A stretch of 64,000 bases of DNA, from assembly GCF_001661495.1 (NCBI RefSeq), contig NZ_BDDT01000002.1, positions 1-64,000 on the forward strand. The letters are read 5' to 3'. The notes under the pieces are model-generated. The model worked only from the letters and a program-made list of their open reading frames with translations. It did no database searches and had not been told where the DNA came from. Below, piece after piece: positions 18,803 through 28,354 of this stretch. This stretch comes from Pseudoalteromonas prydzensis. GTDB lineage: Bacteria; Pseudomonadota; Gammaproteobacteria; Enterobacterales; Alteromonadaceae. The stretch's first letter is position 1; the number at the start of each line of letters is the position of its first letter. A program made the position numbers and the translations under genes.

Positions 18803-19218
18803 CTAGCAAAATAGAGCTTAACATTTTAGCCGCCGAGGCTGCGGTAAAAGAGCTTCTTGCTGAAGGGAAGAGAGTTAATCAACATTCAGTAGAAAAAGTA
18901 GCTGGCCTATCGAATGGAACACTAAATTACAAATGCGAACCTTATGAAAAATTTAAAAACAGACTTATAAAAATAAATGAACCAAAAATCCAAGTTGACG
19001 AGCAGCAAAAAAAACTAAAAAAAGAAGTCGCACGCCAAGCCGAACTTAAAGATAAATATCGCATTCAGCGAGATGAGCTGCGTCAAGAAAACGTAGAACT
19101 TCATGCAGAGAATAAAGAGTTATTACACCAACTTTTTTTATTACAGAAAGAAATGATAGCAATTAAAGAAACAAATGTTGTTGATTTTACAGTTTTACGG
19201 TTTAAAAAAGAGGACTGA
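18799..19218 (+). CDS. ginD: GInt accessory protein GinD (HTH plus coiled coil)
   Basis: A 139-residue basic protein with an N-terminal helix-turn-helix (about 12-50: VNQHSVEKVAGLSNGTLNYK) and a long C-terminal coiled coil (about 70-125). This is the size and build of the fourth gene of GInt islands and of TnpC in Tn554-like elements, which assist the recombinases. It starts within the ginC stop (ATGA). It ends the recombinase operon; the next 500 bp hold only gene remnants. Confidence 0.82.
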   Translation: MTSKIELNILAAEAAVKELLAEGKRVNQHSVEKVAGLSNGTLNYKCEPYEKFKNRLIKINEPKIQVDEQQKKLKKEVARQAELKDKYRIQRDELRQENVELHAENKELLHQLFLLQKEMIAIKETNVVDFTVLRFKKED

Positions 19219-19516
19219 AGATTTTAATGAATATTGTTATGGAGATAAAAAGATAATTTAAAAAGGGATTACCGGATGATAATGTTTAGTTGTAGTAGCT
19301 ATACTTGCTTTTACAGTTTTGAAGAATAGTCATACTGGCAGCGAAAACCAGCCATTCAAAAATTGTGCGGTATGAGCTGAAAATTTGACCGCTATGTTAT
19401 TCATTGTTAGCAAATAAACTGATTACAGTTATTAGGTGGATAACGTTTATAATCGCGCCTCAATAATCTATTTGCTATTTTATGCTCAAATAAAAGGAAA
19501 ATTTAAGGAGTTAAGG

Positions 19517-19674
19517 ATGATTCAACTACAGCGTTACCCAATGCCAGATCGACCAAGTAACGCAAGCGTTTAGGACACTTGCTTATTGCGCAACAAAGCT
19601 TAGAGTCTTACCGCGCAGAAAATGAAGGGACTTCTGTTAAGGTGCTAGCAGAAGGAGGTTTTACTTCATTGTAA
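19517..19674 (+). pseudogene. Possible remnant of a small gene
   Basis: An ATG with a good ribosome site (AAGGAG) opens an 18-codon frame ending at 19573 (MIQLQRYPMPDRPSNASV). The next frame continues without a stop to 19674 (beginning KRLGHLLIAQQSLESYR). Together they look like one short gene broken by a frameshift. A TATAAT at 19448-19453 could be its -10 box. I do not recognise the family. The rest of 19219-19715 shows nothing else. Confidence 0.35.
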
Positions 19675-19715
19675 TTATTTATAGAAAGGAATGCGTTACT
19701 ACGTTGCTTTAACTA

Positions 19716-20108
19716 TTAGTTTTCTCTTAGTGAGTTAATATGGATTGAAGTTTCATGAAGTTTTATGAAGTCACCACTTTCAATTATTTCGATAGGAGCT
19801 AAGCCTTTAAAAAAATCATTGTGATTATTCATCTTCATAAAGTTTTTAACGTTTTTAGGGTTACTAAATACACTTCGTAACGTACTGTGGATATTTAGTA
19901 TATGGCTAATACGTTCAAGCTGAATTTTATCGAGATTAGCGGAGTCAGAAGCTGACTTTAATTTTCTAAAAGCGTTATCTGTTAGTCCAAGTATCTTTTT
20001 AGTTTGTTCTGAATTACAACCCCAAGATGCAAGGATGTTTTGAGCTGATTTAAAGCCCGTTATAGATAATGTTGCTATATGACTCTTTGGATCAGAATGT
20101 GCATTCAT
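19716..20108 (-). CDS. MbcA/ParS/Xre-type antitoxin, orphan
   Basis: A 130-residue protein matching antitoxins of the RES-Xre (MbcA/ParS, DUF2384) class. The HTH part (CNSEQTKKILGLTDNAFRKLKS) is followed by ERISHILNIHSTLRSVFSNPKNV and the toxin-binding tail with GLAPIEIIESGDFIKLHE. These are the conserved landmarks of the family. Normally a RES-domain NAD-degrading toxin gene follows, but downstream on the same strand lies ginD and a remnant. It may neutralise toxins encoded elsewhere, regulate island genes, or be a leftover. Confidence 0.75.
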   Translation of the reverse strand: MNAHSDPKSHIATLSITGFKSAQNILASWGCNSEQTKKILGLTDNAFRKLKSASDSANLDKIQLERISHILNIHSTLRSVFSNPKNVKNFMKMNNHNDFFKGLAPIEIIESGDFIKLHETSIHINSLREN

Positions 20109-20651
20109 ATTAAATCTTCTACTAGGAGTGCCTACTTAGAATAACCTTAGCAAAAAATATAATTATAAACATTAGCCTCTTAGATTTTAATTCTAAATAA
20201 CTGAAGGATACTTATATATTAAAAGATATATACAGTGTTTTAGAAGCCGATTACAAGGATAGTTCAGATAATTACATTTTTAAATTCATTCAGTGAGTGC
20301 AGTACTGTACTCAAGAGTAAATTTGGGCAACACTTTAAAAAATTCATACTAAAATGGGGCGATGTGAAGTTACTTTTCATTTCTAAGTACTCCAAGACAG
20401 TGAAAGGCGAATTGGGAATATTTAGTAGTGAATAACATCAGCTAGGCTTATTCTGTCTAGCCTTGGTTCAAGCTGTCAAGATAACTTGATTTTTCACTGT
20501 TCTTCCAATTGGTTAAAATTTCTATATAGTCTTTTTTACCTGAGCTTCAGAGGAACTATACATAACAACACCTTAAATAAAGTTATATGTCCTCGAGTAA
20601 CTGAAATAGATGTTACCTGTAGAGGTCTACAAGAGGTGAATTTTAGCGTAT
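20109..20651. other. Non-coding stretch inside the island
   Basis: This AT-rich 543-bp gap lies between two leftward genes. Short frames here (for example 20486-20713 on the + strand) have no ribosome site, no recognisable domain and overlap the helicase gene. I see no tRNA, repeat array or clear terminator. It must hold the promoter of the antitoxin gene, just right of 20108. Confidence 0.5.
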
Positions 20652-22085
20652 TTACTGCAATTCACTTAACCCTAAAGCAATCGCCTCTTGCTGAAAGCGG
20701 CCTGATATATTAATAATTCGCTCATAGGCACCGGTTAAAAAATGCTCCTCTGTCGCTTCAGGCCTATTGCTCACAACTGGCTGATCAAAAAAGTCAGCAA
20801 AGTTATCAAAATCAAACTGAGCTTTGGAAGGTTTTTTACTTTGTTTATTAAAAGTGATATCGCTTGAACTTGTATCTGCGGTGTTTTTTCCAGCAGCAGC
20901 TTTCATCTTTTCAAACTTAACTACATCAGCTTCAAATGGAACATCTTGATTAACTCTATACGCGTACTCTAAAAGCTTAGACTCGGCAGGCATATACATA
21001 ATCGCTTCTTGGTTTTTAGAGTTTGTTACCCTCAGTATACGGCCCAATATTTGCCTAAAATGCATTTCTGTTTTTATGTTTGTAAGGTGGCAGCAAACCT
21101 GCAAGCGAGGGATGTTTGTGCCTTCGCTAATCATACCAACAGAAATAATCCACTTAGTTTGTGCATACCTAAACTGCTGAATAATACTTGTAGGTTCATT
21201 TTCTCGGTAGGTTACAACAATGCTATCCTCTTCAAAGTAAGTTTGCATTAACATAGAGATTTGATGGGCGTGCTCAACAGACGATGCAACAATCAACCCC
21301 GCTGCATCGGGGTTTTTCACTCTTATTGAAGTCAGCTTTTTTTGAGCTGAAGAAATCATGTATTTTATTACCGCTTCATTTTCAATAATTTCTTGATAAG
21401 AAACGCCAGAGTCGTTTAATAACGTTTTAAAGCAGTTAAATGTTTTGGTTTCAGCGTCATCTACAACTGTAATGCGGCTATTATCAACAGCTACTATTTG
21501 TGGAACCCGACAAACATTATCTCCAATAGCCTCAGAAAGCCCATAAACGTAATCACACGCTATTTTATTGTTAGGCTGTTGATACGATGAAAGAACAATA
21601 GGAGCAGCATCAGAGCGCCAAGGAGTGCCTGTTAAGGCTAATGTGTACTGTGCTTTATTTTGAATGTTAAGTATTATCTGCTCACCCCATGCATTGGCAT
21701 TGTCAATATTAGAGCCTGCACAATGATGAATTTCATCAAATATTACAAAAACACGATATCGTTCAAATAGTTGCCAAAAGTGCACATCTAAATACTGTAA
21801 GCTTTGATAGGTTAAAGCTCTACCTTTAGCGCCAATAAACCCATCAAATCGTTCATTCGTTTTTAGCTGTAAGCTTTCCTTAAAGTCTTGGGAAACAATA
21901 GACGACGGTGAAAAACAAATGATTAAATCGACCATATTGCTTTTTAATAACTGGTTAGCTAATTCTGAAGCCATCAAAGTTTTACCCGCCCCAGGAGTTG
22001 CCAAGGCTAAAAAGTGGCTATTGCCGTTCTGATATTGTGTAAGCGCAAAATTAATACATTCGGCTTGCCATAGTCTTAGTTTCAT
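20652..22085 (-). CDS. Superfamily II DEAD/DEAH-type helicase
   Basis: A 477-residue SF2 helicase/ATPase. Walker A ATPGAGKT (near 30), DEIHHC (motif II, near 115), LTGTPWRSD (motif III, near 157) and the C-terminal RecA lobe with SEGTNIPRLQ and QILGRILRVT (motifs V/VI) are all present. The C-terminal 80 residues are low in recognisable motifs. Its start overlaps the stop of the upstream 174-residue gene by 4 bp, so they form a unit. It is probably a DNA translocase in an uncharacterised defence pair; no nuclease motif is evident in either protein. Confidence 0.8.
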   Translation of the reverse strand: MKLRLWQAECINFALTQYQNGNSHFLALATPGAGKTLMASELANQLLKSNMVDLIICFSPSSIVSQDFKESLQLKTNERFDGFIGAKGRALTYQSLQYLDVHFWQLFERYRVFVIFDEIHHCAGSNIDNANAWGEQIILNIQNKAQYTLALTGTPWRSDAAPIVLSSYQQPNNKIACDYVYGLSEAIGDNVCRVPQIVAVDNSRITVVDDAETKTFNCFKTLLNDSGVSYQEIIENEAVIKYMISSAQKKLTSIRVKNPDAAGLIVASSVEHAHQISMLMQTYFEEDSIVVTYRENEPTSIIQQFRYAQTKWIISVGMISEGTNIPRLQVCCHLTNIKTEMHFRQILGRILRVTNSKNQEAIMYMPAESKLLEYAYRVNQDVPFEADVVKFEKMKAAAGKNTADTSSSDITFNKQSKKPSKAQFDFDNFADFFDQPVVSNRPEATEEHFLTGAYERIINISGRFQQEAIALGLSELQ

Positions 22086-22606
22086 ATTTTTTCTAATGCT
22101 TCGTTTTGCTTCAGTAAGCCTTCAATCGCTCTAATCTTGCCAAGTATTCTGGTATTGTTGTCTCTTGCTTTGTTGTATTGTGGCTGTAGTTCATCTACCA
22201 GTTCGGGTGACTCCAAATAGAGCTCTTTATATGCCTCTGATTCCCCCATATTCAATAATAACTCGGCTTTGTAATGGTTTAACTTACTAAGTAACAGCGC
22301 ATGTTTATCATTTTCTTTTTCTGTGATTGAAATAGGTATTGAACTAGCTAAGTGAGTAATTACCTCAACATCAAAGCTCTCTGTTTTATTGAATCGCGTA
22401 AATCCTTTTTTATTTGATACCACCTTTTTCAGCCAGCCTTTTTTAACAAGCTTGAGCAGTTCTGCGTATATACTTCGCCTAACTGCGGTAGGTATCAACG
22501 AAGCATCACTTTTTAATGTTAAGTACGCCGAGCGTACATCACTTGTTGTAAAGTTATCAAAATTTGGTGCAACAATAATTTGAGCTACGAGAGGGTCAAA
22601 TTTCAA
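22082..22606 (-). CDS. wHTH plus coiled-coil partner of helicase
   Basis: A 174-residue protein. The N-terminal half (about 20-75) looks like a winged helix (TSDVRSAYLTLK, RSIYAELLKLVKKGWLKKVV, KKGFTRF). The C-terminal half is a predicted coiled coil with two long charged helices (about 95-172). I do not recognise a named family. Its 4-bp overlap with the helicase gene suggests it recruits or regulates the helicase on DNA. It is divergent from the XRE gene 100 bp away. Confidence 0.65.
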   Translation of the reverse strand: MKFDPLVAQIIVAPNFDNFTTSDVRSAYLTLKSDASLIPTAVRRSIYAELLKLVKKGWLKKVVSNKKGFTRFNKTESFDVEVITHLASSIPISITEKENDKHALLLSKLNHYKAELLLNMGESEAYKELYLESPELVDELQPQYNKARDNNTRILGKIRAIEGLLKQNEALEKI

Positions 22607-22706
22607 AGTAAATCCTAATGAACTTCTTATAATAATGGGTATTATAGGGCGTGGTAGTTAAGCGCTCAACATGAAAATCTAATCATTTTGCCTTGAGGAA
22701 AATCAG

Positions 22707-22943
22707 GTGAGTGATTTAGTTAAAAATTTTGGTGAAAAACTACGAGAAAAACGTAAAGAAGCCGGCTATTCGCAAGAAGGTTTTGCCGCCTATGTTGGTA
22801 TAGAACGCGGTAATTACGGAAAAATGGAAAGAGGTAATGTTAACATTAAGCTCGAAACTCTCTACAAGTTAGTGAATGCATTAAATTGCGAGTTTGAAGA
22901 GATACTACCGGCAAGACAAAAATATAAAATTGATCTAGGTTAG
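22707..22943 (+). CDS. XRE-family regulator (likely R-M controller)
   Basis: A 78-residue single-domain HTH_XRE protein (FGEKLREKRKEAGYSQEGFAAYVGIERGNYGKMERG). Small proteins of this kind commonly serve as controller (C) proteins of restriction-modification systems or as local repressors. It starts with GTG, preceded by TTGAGGA, and ends 152 bp before hsdM in the same direction. It may control hsdM, the divergent helicase pair, or both. Confidence 0.85.
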   Translation: MSDLVKNFGEKLREKRKEAGYSQEGFAAYVGIERGNYGKMERGNVNIKLETLYKLVNALNCEFEEILPARQKYKIDLG

Positions 22944-23095
22944 CTAAAAAACTTTCGGGTATTAATTTTTTATCAATAATTTAAATATTTAGGGTATATT
23001 AATCACCATTACCTTAGGAATAACTATTAGCTACAGAGTTGTTTTTAATAAAATAAATCATCTTTAACTCTCTGGCTAACAAGGACTTAACTTAT

Positions 23096-24562
23096 ATGTT
23101 TGAACAAACTTTTAAAAACATCGACGACATTTTCCATAAAGATGCTGGCTGTTCTAGCGAACTAGACTACACCGAGCAATCGTCGTGGATGCTATTTTTA
23201 AAATACCTTGATGATTTAGAGTTTACTAAATCTCAAGAAGCCGAGCTAATGGCTGAAGACTACCAATATATCATTGATGAAGAGTACCGTTGGAGTTCGT
23301 GGGCTGCACCGAAAACCGCTAAAGGTGAGTTTGATCACGACAAGGCCTTAACCGGTAGCGACTTAATGGATTTTGTTGATGGCGAGTTATTTCCTTACCT
23401 TAAAGGTTTTAAACTTCGTGCCAAAAGCCCAGACACTATTGAATACAAAATTGGTGAGATATTTAGCGAAATCAAAAATAAAATTCAAAGTGGCTACTCA
23501 CTTCGTGACGCGCTCGAAAAAGTAGACGAATTACGTTTTCGTTCGCAAGAAGAAAAGCACGAGCTTTCTCACTTGTACGAAGTAAAAATTAAAAATATGG
23601 GCAATGCTGGCCGCAACGGGGGCGAATACTACACACCACGCCCATTGATCCGTGCGATGATAGACGTATTACAGCCACAAATTGGCGAAACCATATACGA
23701 CGGTGCCGCAGGCTCGGCGGGGTTTTTATGTGAAGCCTACGACTACCTTCGCCAAGGTGGTGCCAGTAACAAGCAGCTTTCAACTAGCGACTTAAAAAAA
23801 CTGCAAGAAAACACCTTCTACGCCAAAGAGAAAAAGTCTTTAGCGTACGTTATCGCTATTATGAACATGATTCTACATGGCATTGAAGCACCTAACGTTA
23901 TTCACACCAATACACTGGGTGAAAACCTACAAGACATTACCCCAAGCAACCAGCACGACATAGTATTAGCTAACCCGCCGTTTGGCGGCAAAGAGCGTAA
24001 AGAAGTTCAGCAAAACTTTCCGATTAAAACCGGTGAAACCGCCTTCTTGTTTTTGCAGCACTTTATCAAAATGCTTAAGCCTGGTGGCCGCGCCGCTATC
24101 GTTATTAAAAACACTTTCTTATCGAATACTGATAATGCCGCCATTGCCTTGCGTAAAGAGCTATTAGAAAACTGCAATCTACATACTGTACTCGATTGCC
24201 CTGCCAAAACCTTTTTAGGTGCTGGGGTAAAAACCGTCGTATTGTTTTTCACTAAAGGCGAGCCAACACAGAAAACATGGTTCTACCAGCTAGACCCTGG
24301 CCGCAGCTTGGGCAAAACTAACCCACTCAACGATAAAGACTTAAAAGAATTTGTAGAGTTACAAAAAGGCTTTGAAGCCAGTGCAAAGTCTTGGTCATTG
24401 GCTACAGCAGTTCTAGATGATGCAACATGGGATTTATCGGTAAAAAATCCGAATCAAGCGGAAGAAGCGCCCCTACGTGAACCCCGAGCCATTATTGAAG
24501 AAATCATCACGCTGGATAAAGAAAGTGAAGCAATTCTGGGTAAAATTCAGGAGTTGTTGTAA
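23096..24562 (+). CDS. hsdM: Type I restriction-modification methyltransferase HsdM
   Basis: A 488-residue N6-adenine methyltransferase subunit. It has the N-terminal HsdM_N helical domain (about 5-150), the AdoMet motif GGEYYTPRPLIRAMI ... YDGAAGSAGFLCEAY (about 175-210) and the catalytic NPPF in IVLANPPFGGK (near 292). With HsdS it methylates the recognition site; with HsdR it forms the nuclease. The stop overlaps the hsdS ATG by 1 bp. Length and motif order are normal, so it should be functional. Confidence 0.96.
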   Translation: MFEQTFKNIDDIFHKDAGCSSELDYTEQSSWMLFLKYLDDLEFTKSQEAELMAEDYQYIIDEEYRWSSWAAPKTAKGEFDHDKALTGSDLMDFVDGELFPYLKGFKLRAKSPDTIEYKIGEIFSEIKNKIQSGYSLRDALEKVDELRFRSQEEKHELSHLYEVKIKNMGNAGRNGGEYYTPRPLIRAMIDVLQPQIGETIYDGAAGSAGFLCEAYDYLRQGGASNKQLSTSDLKKLQENTFYAKEKKSLAYVIAIMNMILHGIEAPNVIHTNTLGENLQDITPSNQHDIVLANPPFGGKERKEVQQNFPIKTGETAFLFLQHFIKMLKPGGRAAIVIKNTFLSNTDNAAIALRKELLENCNLHTVLDCPAKTFLGAGVKTVVLFFTKGEPTQKTWFYQLDPGRSLGKTNPLNDKDLKEFVELQKGFEASAKSWSLATAVLDDATWDLSVKNPNQAEEAPLREPRAIIEEIITLDKESEAILGKIQELL

Positions 24563-25791
24563 TGGGACAGAGGGTAAAGCTTAGCGATCTTTTTCAGATA
24601 GGCTCTAGCAAAAGGGTTCTTAAGGCTCAATGGCAGAAAACAGGAGTTCCTTTTTATAGAGGTCGCGAAATAACAAAGCTTTCGCAGTTAGGCTCTGTTG
24701 ATAATGAATTGTTCATTACGGAAGAACTTTATGCTGAATACGCTGATAAATATGGTGTGCCTGCTGCTGGTGACATAGTAATTACTGCTATTGGGACTAT
24801 TGGCAACTCTTACATTGTTTCAGAAGGTGATAGATTTTACTTTAAAGATGCAAGCGTACTATGGCTTAAGAAAGCGTCGGAGGTTGATAGTAAATATATT
24901 AACTTGTGGTTGAAATCACCTTTAATGAAAAGTCAGCTGGATGAAGGTAACGGGGCAACTGTTGATACTTTAACAATTAAGAAACTACAAAGCTTAGTTG
25001 TAGACTTACCAAGTATCCCTGAACAAAAACGTATTGTCGCTATTCTCGAACAAGCCTTTGCCGATATAGAACAAGCCCGCGCCAAGACCAAACAAAATCT
25101 CAAAAACGCCCGCGAGCTGTTTGAAAGCTATTTGCATCAAGTGTTTAACAAGCGTGGTGAGGGTTGGGTTGAATCAACGTTGGGTGAGATCACTGGTGGG
25201 ATATATACAGGCCCTTTTGGTTCACTGCTTCATAAAAGTGATTATATTGAAAATGGCATACCCTTGGTGAACCCTGCTCATATAACAGCCTTGGGTATTG
25301 AGGTTGATAATAGAAAAACCGTCTCTAAAGAGACTGCTGAGCGCCTATCAAGTTACATTATGGAAAAGGGGGATGTGGTTATAGGGCGACGAGGCGAAAT
25401 GGGTCGCTGTGCTTCAGTTACTAGTCAAGAGTCTGGTTTTCTTTGTGGGACGGGTAGTTTTTTTATCAAATCATCCAGTCGGTGCGATAGTGGTTATTTG
25501 GTTAGGTATTTACGCTCTGCTAGTTGTGTGGCTCGTTTAGAAAAAATTGCCGGCGGAGCGGTTATGCCAAACTTAAGTAATAAAGATTTAAGTAATTTTG
25601 AAATTCTGTTTCCACCTATAGAAAAGCAAATTGAGATTCTTGGGTTTATAGATATTCTTTCAGCGGAAACCGAAAAAGTCGCTTTGATTTACCAGAAAAA
25701 GTTAACCGCACTAGAGGAACTTAAAAAATCCATTCTACAAAAAGCCTTTTCAGGCGAGTTGACCAAAGAAAAAGAAGGAGTTGTGGCCTAA
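24562..25791 (+). CDS. hsdS: Type I specificity subunit HsdS
   Basis: A 409-residue specificity subunit with two target-recognition domains: TRD1 about 5-140, then a conserved coiled-coil spacer (LPSIPEQKRIVAILEQAF, NARELFESYLHQVF, about 145-200), TRD2 about 205-345 (ITGGIYTGPFGSLL), and a second conserved helix at the C-terminus (KLTALEELKKSILQKAFSGEL). Each TRD reads one half of a bipartite site; the target cannot be read from sequence alone. It is joined by 1-bp overlaps to hsdM and hsdR. No inverted-repeat or extra hsdS fragment for phase variation is visible. Confidence 0.95.
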   Translation: MGQRVKLSDLFQIGSSKRVLKAQWQKTGVPFYRGREITKLSQLGSVDNELFITEELYAEYADKYGVPAAGDIVITAIGTIGNSYIVSEGDRFYFKDASVLWLKKASEVDSKYINLWLKSPLMKSQLDEGNGATVDTLTIKKLQSLVVDLPSIPEQKRIVAILEQAFADIEQARAKTKQNLKNARELFESYLHQVFNKRGEGWVESTLGEITGGIYTGPFGSLLHKSDYIENGIPLVNPAHITALGIEVDNRKTVSKETAERLSSYIMEKGDVVIGRRGEMGRCASVTSQESGFLCGTGSFFIKSSSRCDSGYLVRYLRSASCVARLEKIAGGAVMPNLSNKDLSNFEILFPPIEKQIEILGFIDILSAETEKVALIYQKKLTALEELKKSILQKAFSGELTKEKEGVVA

Positions 25792-28298
25792 TGTCTCAAG
25801 CAAGGACGCGTAATGAAGCCGACACGAGAGCTGATTTAATAGACCCTAAATTAGTCGCTGCGGGTTGGGGTGAAGTCGATAACAGCTTTATTCGCCGCGA
25901 ACTTATCTGCCCTGGCCAAATTATGGCCGGTGGTAAACGGGCTAATAAAGTCCCGTGTGATTATGTGTTGGTATACAAAGGCCGCAAGCTTGCCGCAGTT
26001 GAAGCCAAAAAAGAAAGCCTAACCTACAGCGAAGGTGTACGCCAGGCTAAAGACTACGCACAACGCCTACAATGCCGTATTGCTTATGCCACCAACGGCC
26101 ATGAGATTTACCAGATTGATATGCTCACTTGCGAAGAGAAGCTGGTAGATGAATACCTGTCTCCGCAAGCGCTATGGGATTTAACCTTTGAGCAAAAAGG
26201 CGATACACCAGAAGCGGATTATACGACAGCTTGGCGTGATATGTTTTCTACCATTCCCTTTGAAGCCAAAGGTGATTGGGCACCGCGTTATTATCAAGAA
26301 AACGCCATTCACAATGCCCTTGAAGCCATTGCTCAGGGCGAACCACGAATTCTGTTAACGCTTGCTACAGGTACAGGTAAAACCTGTATTGGCTTTCAAA
26401 CAGCGTGGAAGTTATTTCAAACCCGTTGGAGTTTGACCGCGCAGAAAGATATAAGCCTTGCTAAAAAGCGCCCACGTATTTTATTTTTGGCCGACCGTAA
26501 TATTCTAGCTAATCAGGCATTTAATGATTTCGGGCCGTTTGGTGAAGATGCCATTGTGCGCATCACTCCTGAAGATATTCGCAAACGAGGCGGCGTTCCT
26601 AAAAATGCGAGTGTGTTTTTTACTATTTTTCATACGCTTATGTGTGGGCCTAAAACCGAATTAAAAGAAGCCACAACTGAAGAAGATGATAACGCGCCAG
26701 TCAAAAAGTCAGAAAACCCGTATTACGAGCAATACCCAACTGATTTTTTTGATTTAATTATTATTGATGAATGTCACCGTGGCGGCGCAAATGATGAAAG
26801 CGCATGGCGTGATATTCTTAATTACTTTTCCCCTGCCGTACAGCTAGGCTTAACTGCCACACCAAAGCGTACCGATAACGCTGATACCTATGGTTACTTT
26901 GGCGAACCCGTTTACAGCTATACTCTAAAAGAAGGCATTAACGATGGTTTTTTAACGCCATTTAAAGTGTTACCAATCGTTGGCACTATGGATGAGTACA
27001 AGTATATAGAGGGGGATGGTGTTGTTGTAAAAGGCGATCCTGAGCCTGGTAAACTGTATAAAGAAGGTGACTTTAACCGCATTATTACCATACCTCAGCG
27101 CGAAGAGCGCCGTGTACACTATTGGATGGATCGCTTTAATCCTAAAGAAAAAACCATCGTGTTTTGTGCAACACAAGTTCATGCCGGTATGGTGCGCGAT
27201 TTTATTAATCAGTATGCAGTTAAAAAAGGCTGGACTACCAACACTAACTATTGTGTTCGTGTTACCGCTAACGATGGCGTAGCGGGTGAAAACGACTTAA
27301 AAACCTTTTGTGATAACGAAAAAACCATTCCGACAATTTTAACCACATCACGCAAACTCTCTACCGGCGTTGATGCGCGTAACGTACGTAACATTGTGCT
27401 CATGCGCCTTTGTAACAATATGATTGAGTTTAAACAGATTATAGGCCGAGGAACCCGCACATACGATGGCAAAGACTATTTTACCATTTACGACTTTGTA
27501 AAAGCGCACCATAACTTTGCTGATCCTGCTTGGGATGGTGAGCCAATACCCAGCGAAGTATGCCCTGAGTGCGGCACAACGCCGTGCCAATGTGAAGACA
27601 CTGGCGGCGATGGAGCCGGTGAGAAGAAACCGTGTAAAGTGTGTGAACAAAAGCCATGTGTTTGTGAAAAGCCAGAGCCTGAAGGCTGTGAAAAATGCGG
27701 TGAAAGACCATGTGTATGCGAAAAGCTCGAAATAAAGCTCTCAGACGGCCGTACACGACAAATTAAGCATATTTCCTCAGCAATGTACTGGAGTGCTGAA
27801 GGCAAGCCGATTACCGCTAAAGAGTTTGTTGAACGTATGTTTGACGACTTACCGCGCTTTTTTGAAAATGAAGATCAACTACGCGAAATATGGAGTGACC
27901 CAACCACTCGCGAAAAGTTATTAGAAGATTTAACTGAAGCGGGTTACGACAGTGAAAAACTCGATAGCATGAAGGCAGTAATCGACGCTCAAGACAGCGA
28001 TGTATATGATGTTTTATCCTACGTAGCGTATGCCTCAGAGGCACAAACTCGTACCGAGCGAGCTCAACAAGCAAAACCTAAAATAAACTCTGCATTTACT
28101 GACTATAAACAACAAGAGTTTATCAACTTTATATTAAGTAAATACATTGAAGACGGCGTTCAAGAACTGGCACCTAAAAAAATGCGCAGCTTAGTAGAGC
28201 TTAAATACAACACCATTAATGATGCAGCGATTGAGTTTGGCTCACCAGCTGCGATACGCGACACATTTATTGGTTTTCAGAAGTATTTATATGAATAA
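25791..28298 (+). CDS. hsdR: Type I restriction subunit HsdR with Cys-rich insert
   Basis: An 835-residue restriction/translocase subunit. The N-terminal nuclease domain holds the PD-(D/E)xK residues (VEAKKES near 76) and QMDML-type helper segment. The helicase follows: TGTGKT (near 198), DECHRGG (near 326), LTATPKR (near 352), IIGRGTRTYDG (near 557). The C-terminus fits the EcoEI_R_C type. Unusual: about residues 589-643 contain three near-copies of CxxCxxxxCxC (CPECGTTPCQC, CKVCEQKPCVC, CEKCGERPCVC), twelve cysteines that look zinc-binding. It follows hsdS with a 1-bp overlap. Confidence 0.95.
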   Translation: MSQARTRNEADTRADLIDPKLVAAGWGEVDNSFIRRELICPGQIMAGGKRANKVPCDYVLVYKGRKLAAVEAKKESLTYSEGVRQAKDYAQRLQCRIAYATNGHEIYQIDMLTCEEKLVDEYLSPQALWDLTFEQKGDTPEADYTTAWRDMFSTIPFEAKGDWAPRYYQENAIHNALEAIAQGEPRILLTLATGTGKTCIGFQTAWKLFQTRWSLTAQKDISLAKKRPRILFLADRNILANQAFNDFGPFGEDAIVRITPEDIRKRGGVPKNASVFFTIFHTLMCGPKTELKEATTEEDDNAPVKKSENPYYEQYPTDFFDLIIIDECHRGGANDESAWRDILNYFSPAVQLGLTATPKRTDNADTYGYFGEPVYSYTLKEGINDGFLTPFKVLPIVGTMDEYKYIEGDGVVVKGDPEPGKLYKEGDFNRIITIPQREERRVHYWMDRFNPKEKTIVFCATQVHAGMVRDFINQYAVKKGWTTNTNYCVRVTANDGVAGENDLKTFCDNEKTIPTILTTSRKLSTGVDARNVRNIVLMRLCNNMIEFKQIIGRGTRTYDGKDYFTIYDFVKAHHNFADPAWDGEPIPSEVCPECGTTPCQCEDTGGDGAGEKKPCKVCEQKPCVCEKPEPEGCEKCGERPCVCEKLEIKLSDGRTRQIKHISSAMYWSAEGKPITAKEFVERMFDDLPRFFENEDQLREIWSDPTTREKLLEDLTEAGYDSEKLDSMKAVIDAQDSDVYDVLSYVAYASEAQTRTERAQQAKPKINSAFTDYKQQEFINFILSKYIEDGVQELAPKKMRSLVELKYNTINDAAIEFGSPAAIRDTFIGFQKYLYE

Positions 28299-28354
28299 GA
28301 AAGCTCCGTTCGGGAAAAGCTTATTAATTTTTTAGTCGCTAGTAGTGAGGTTGT

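Noticed and set aside
20486..20713. 75-codon frame on the + strand
   Set aside because: It overlaps the helicase 3' end, has no ribosome site and no family resemblance.
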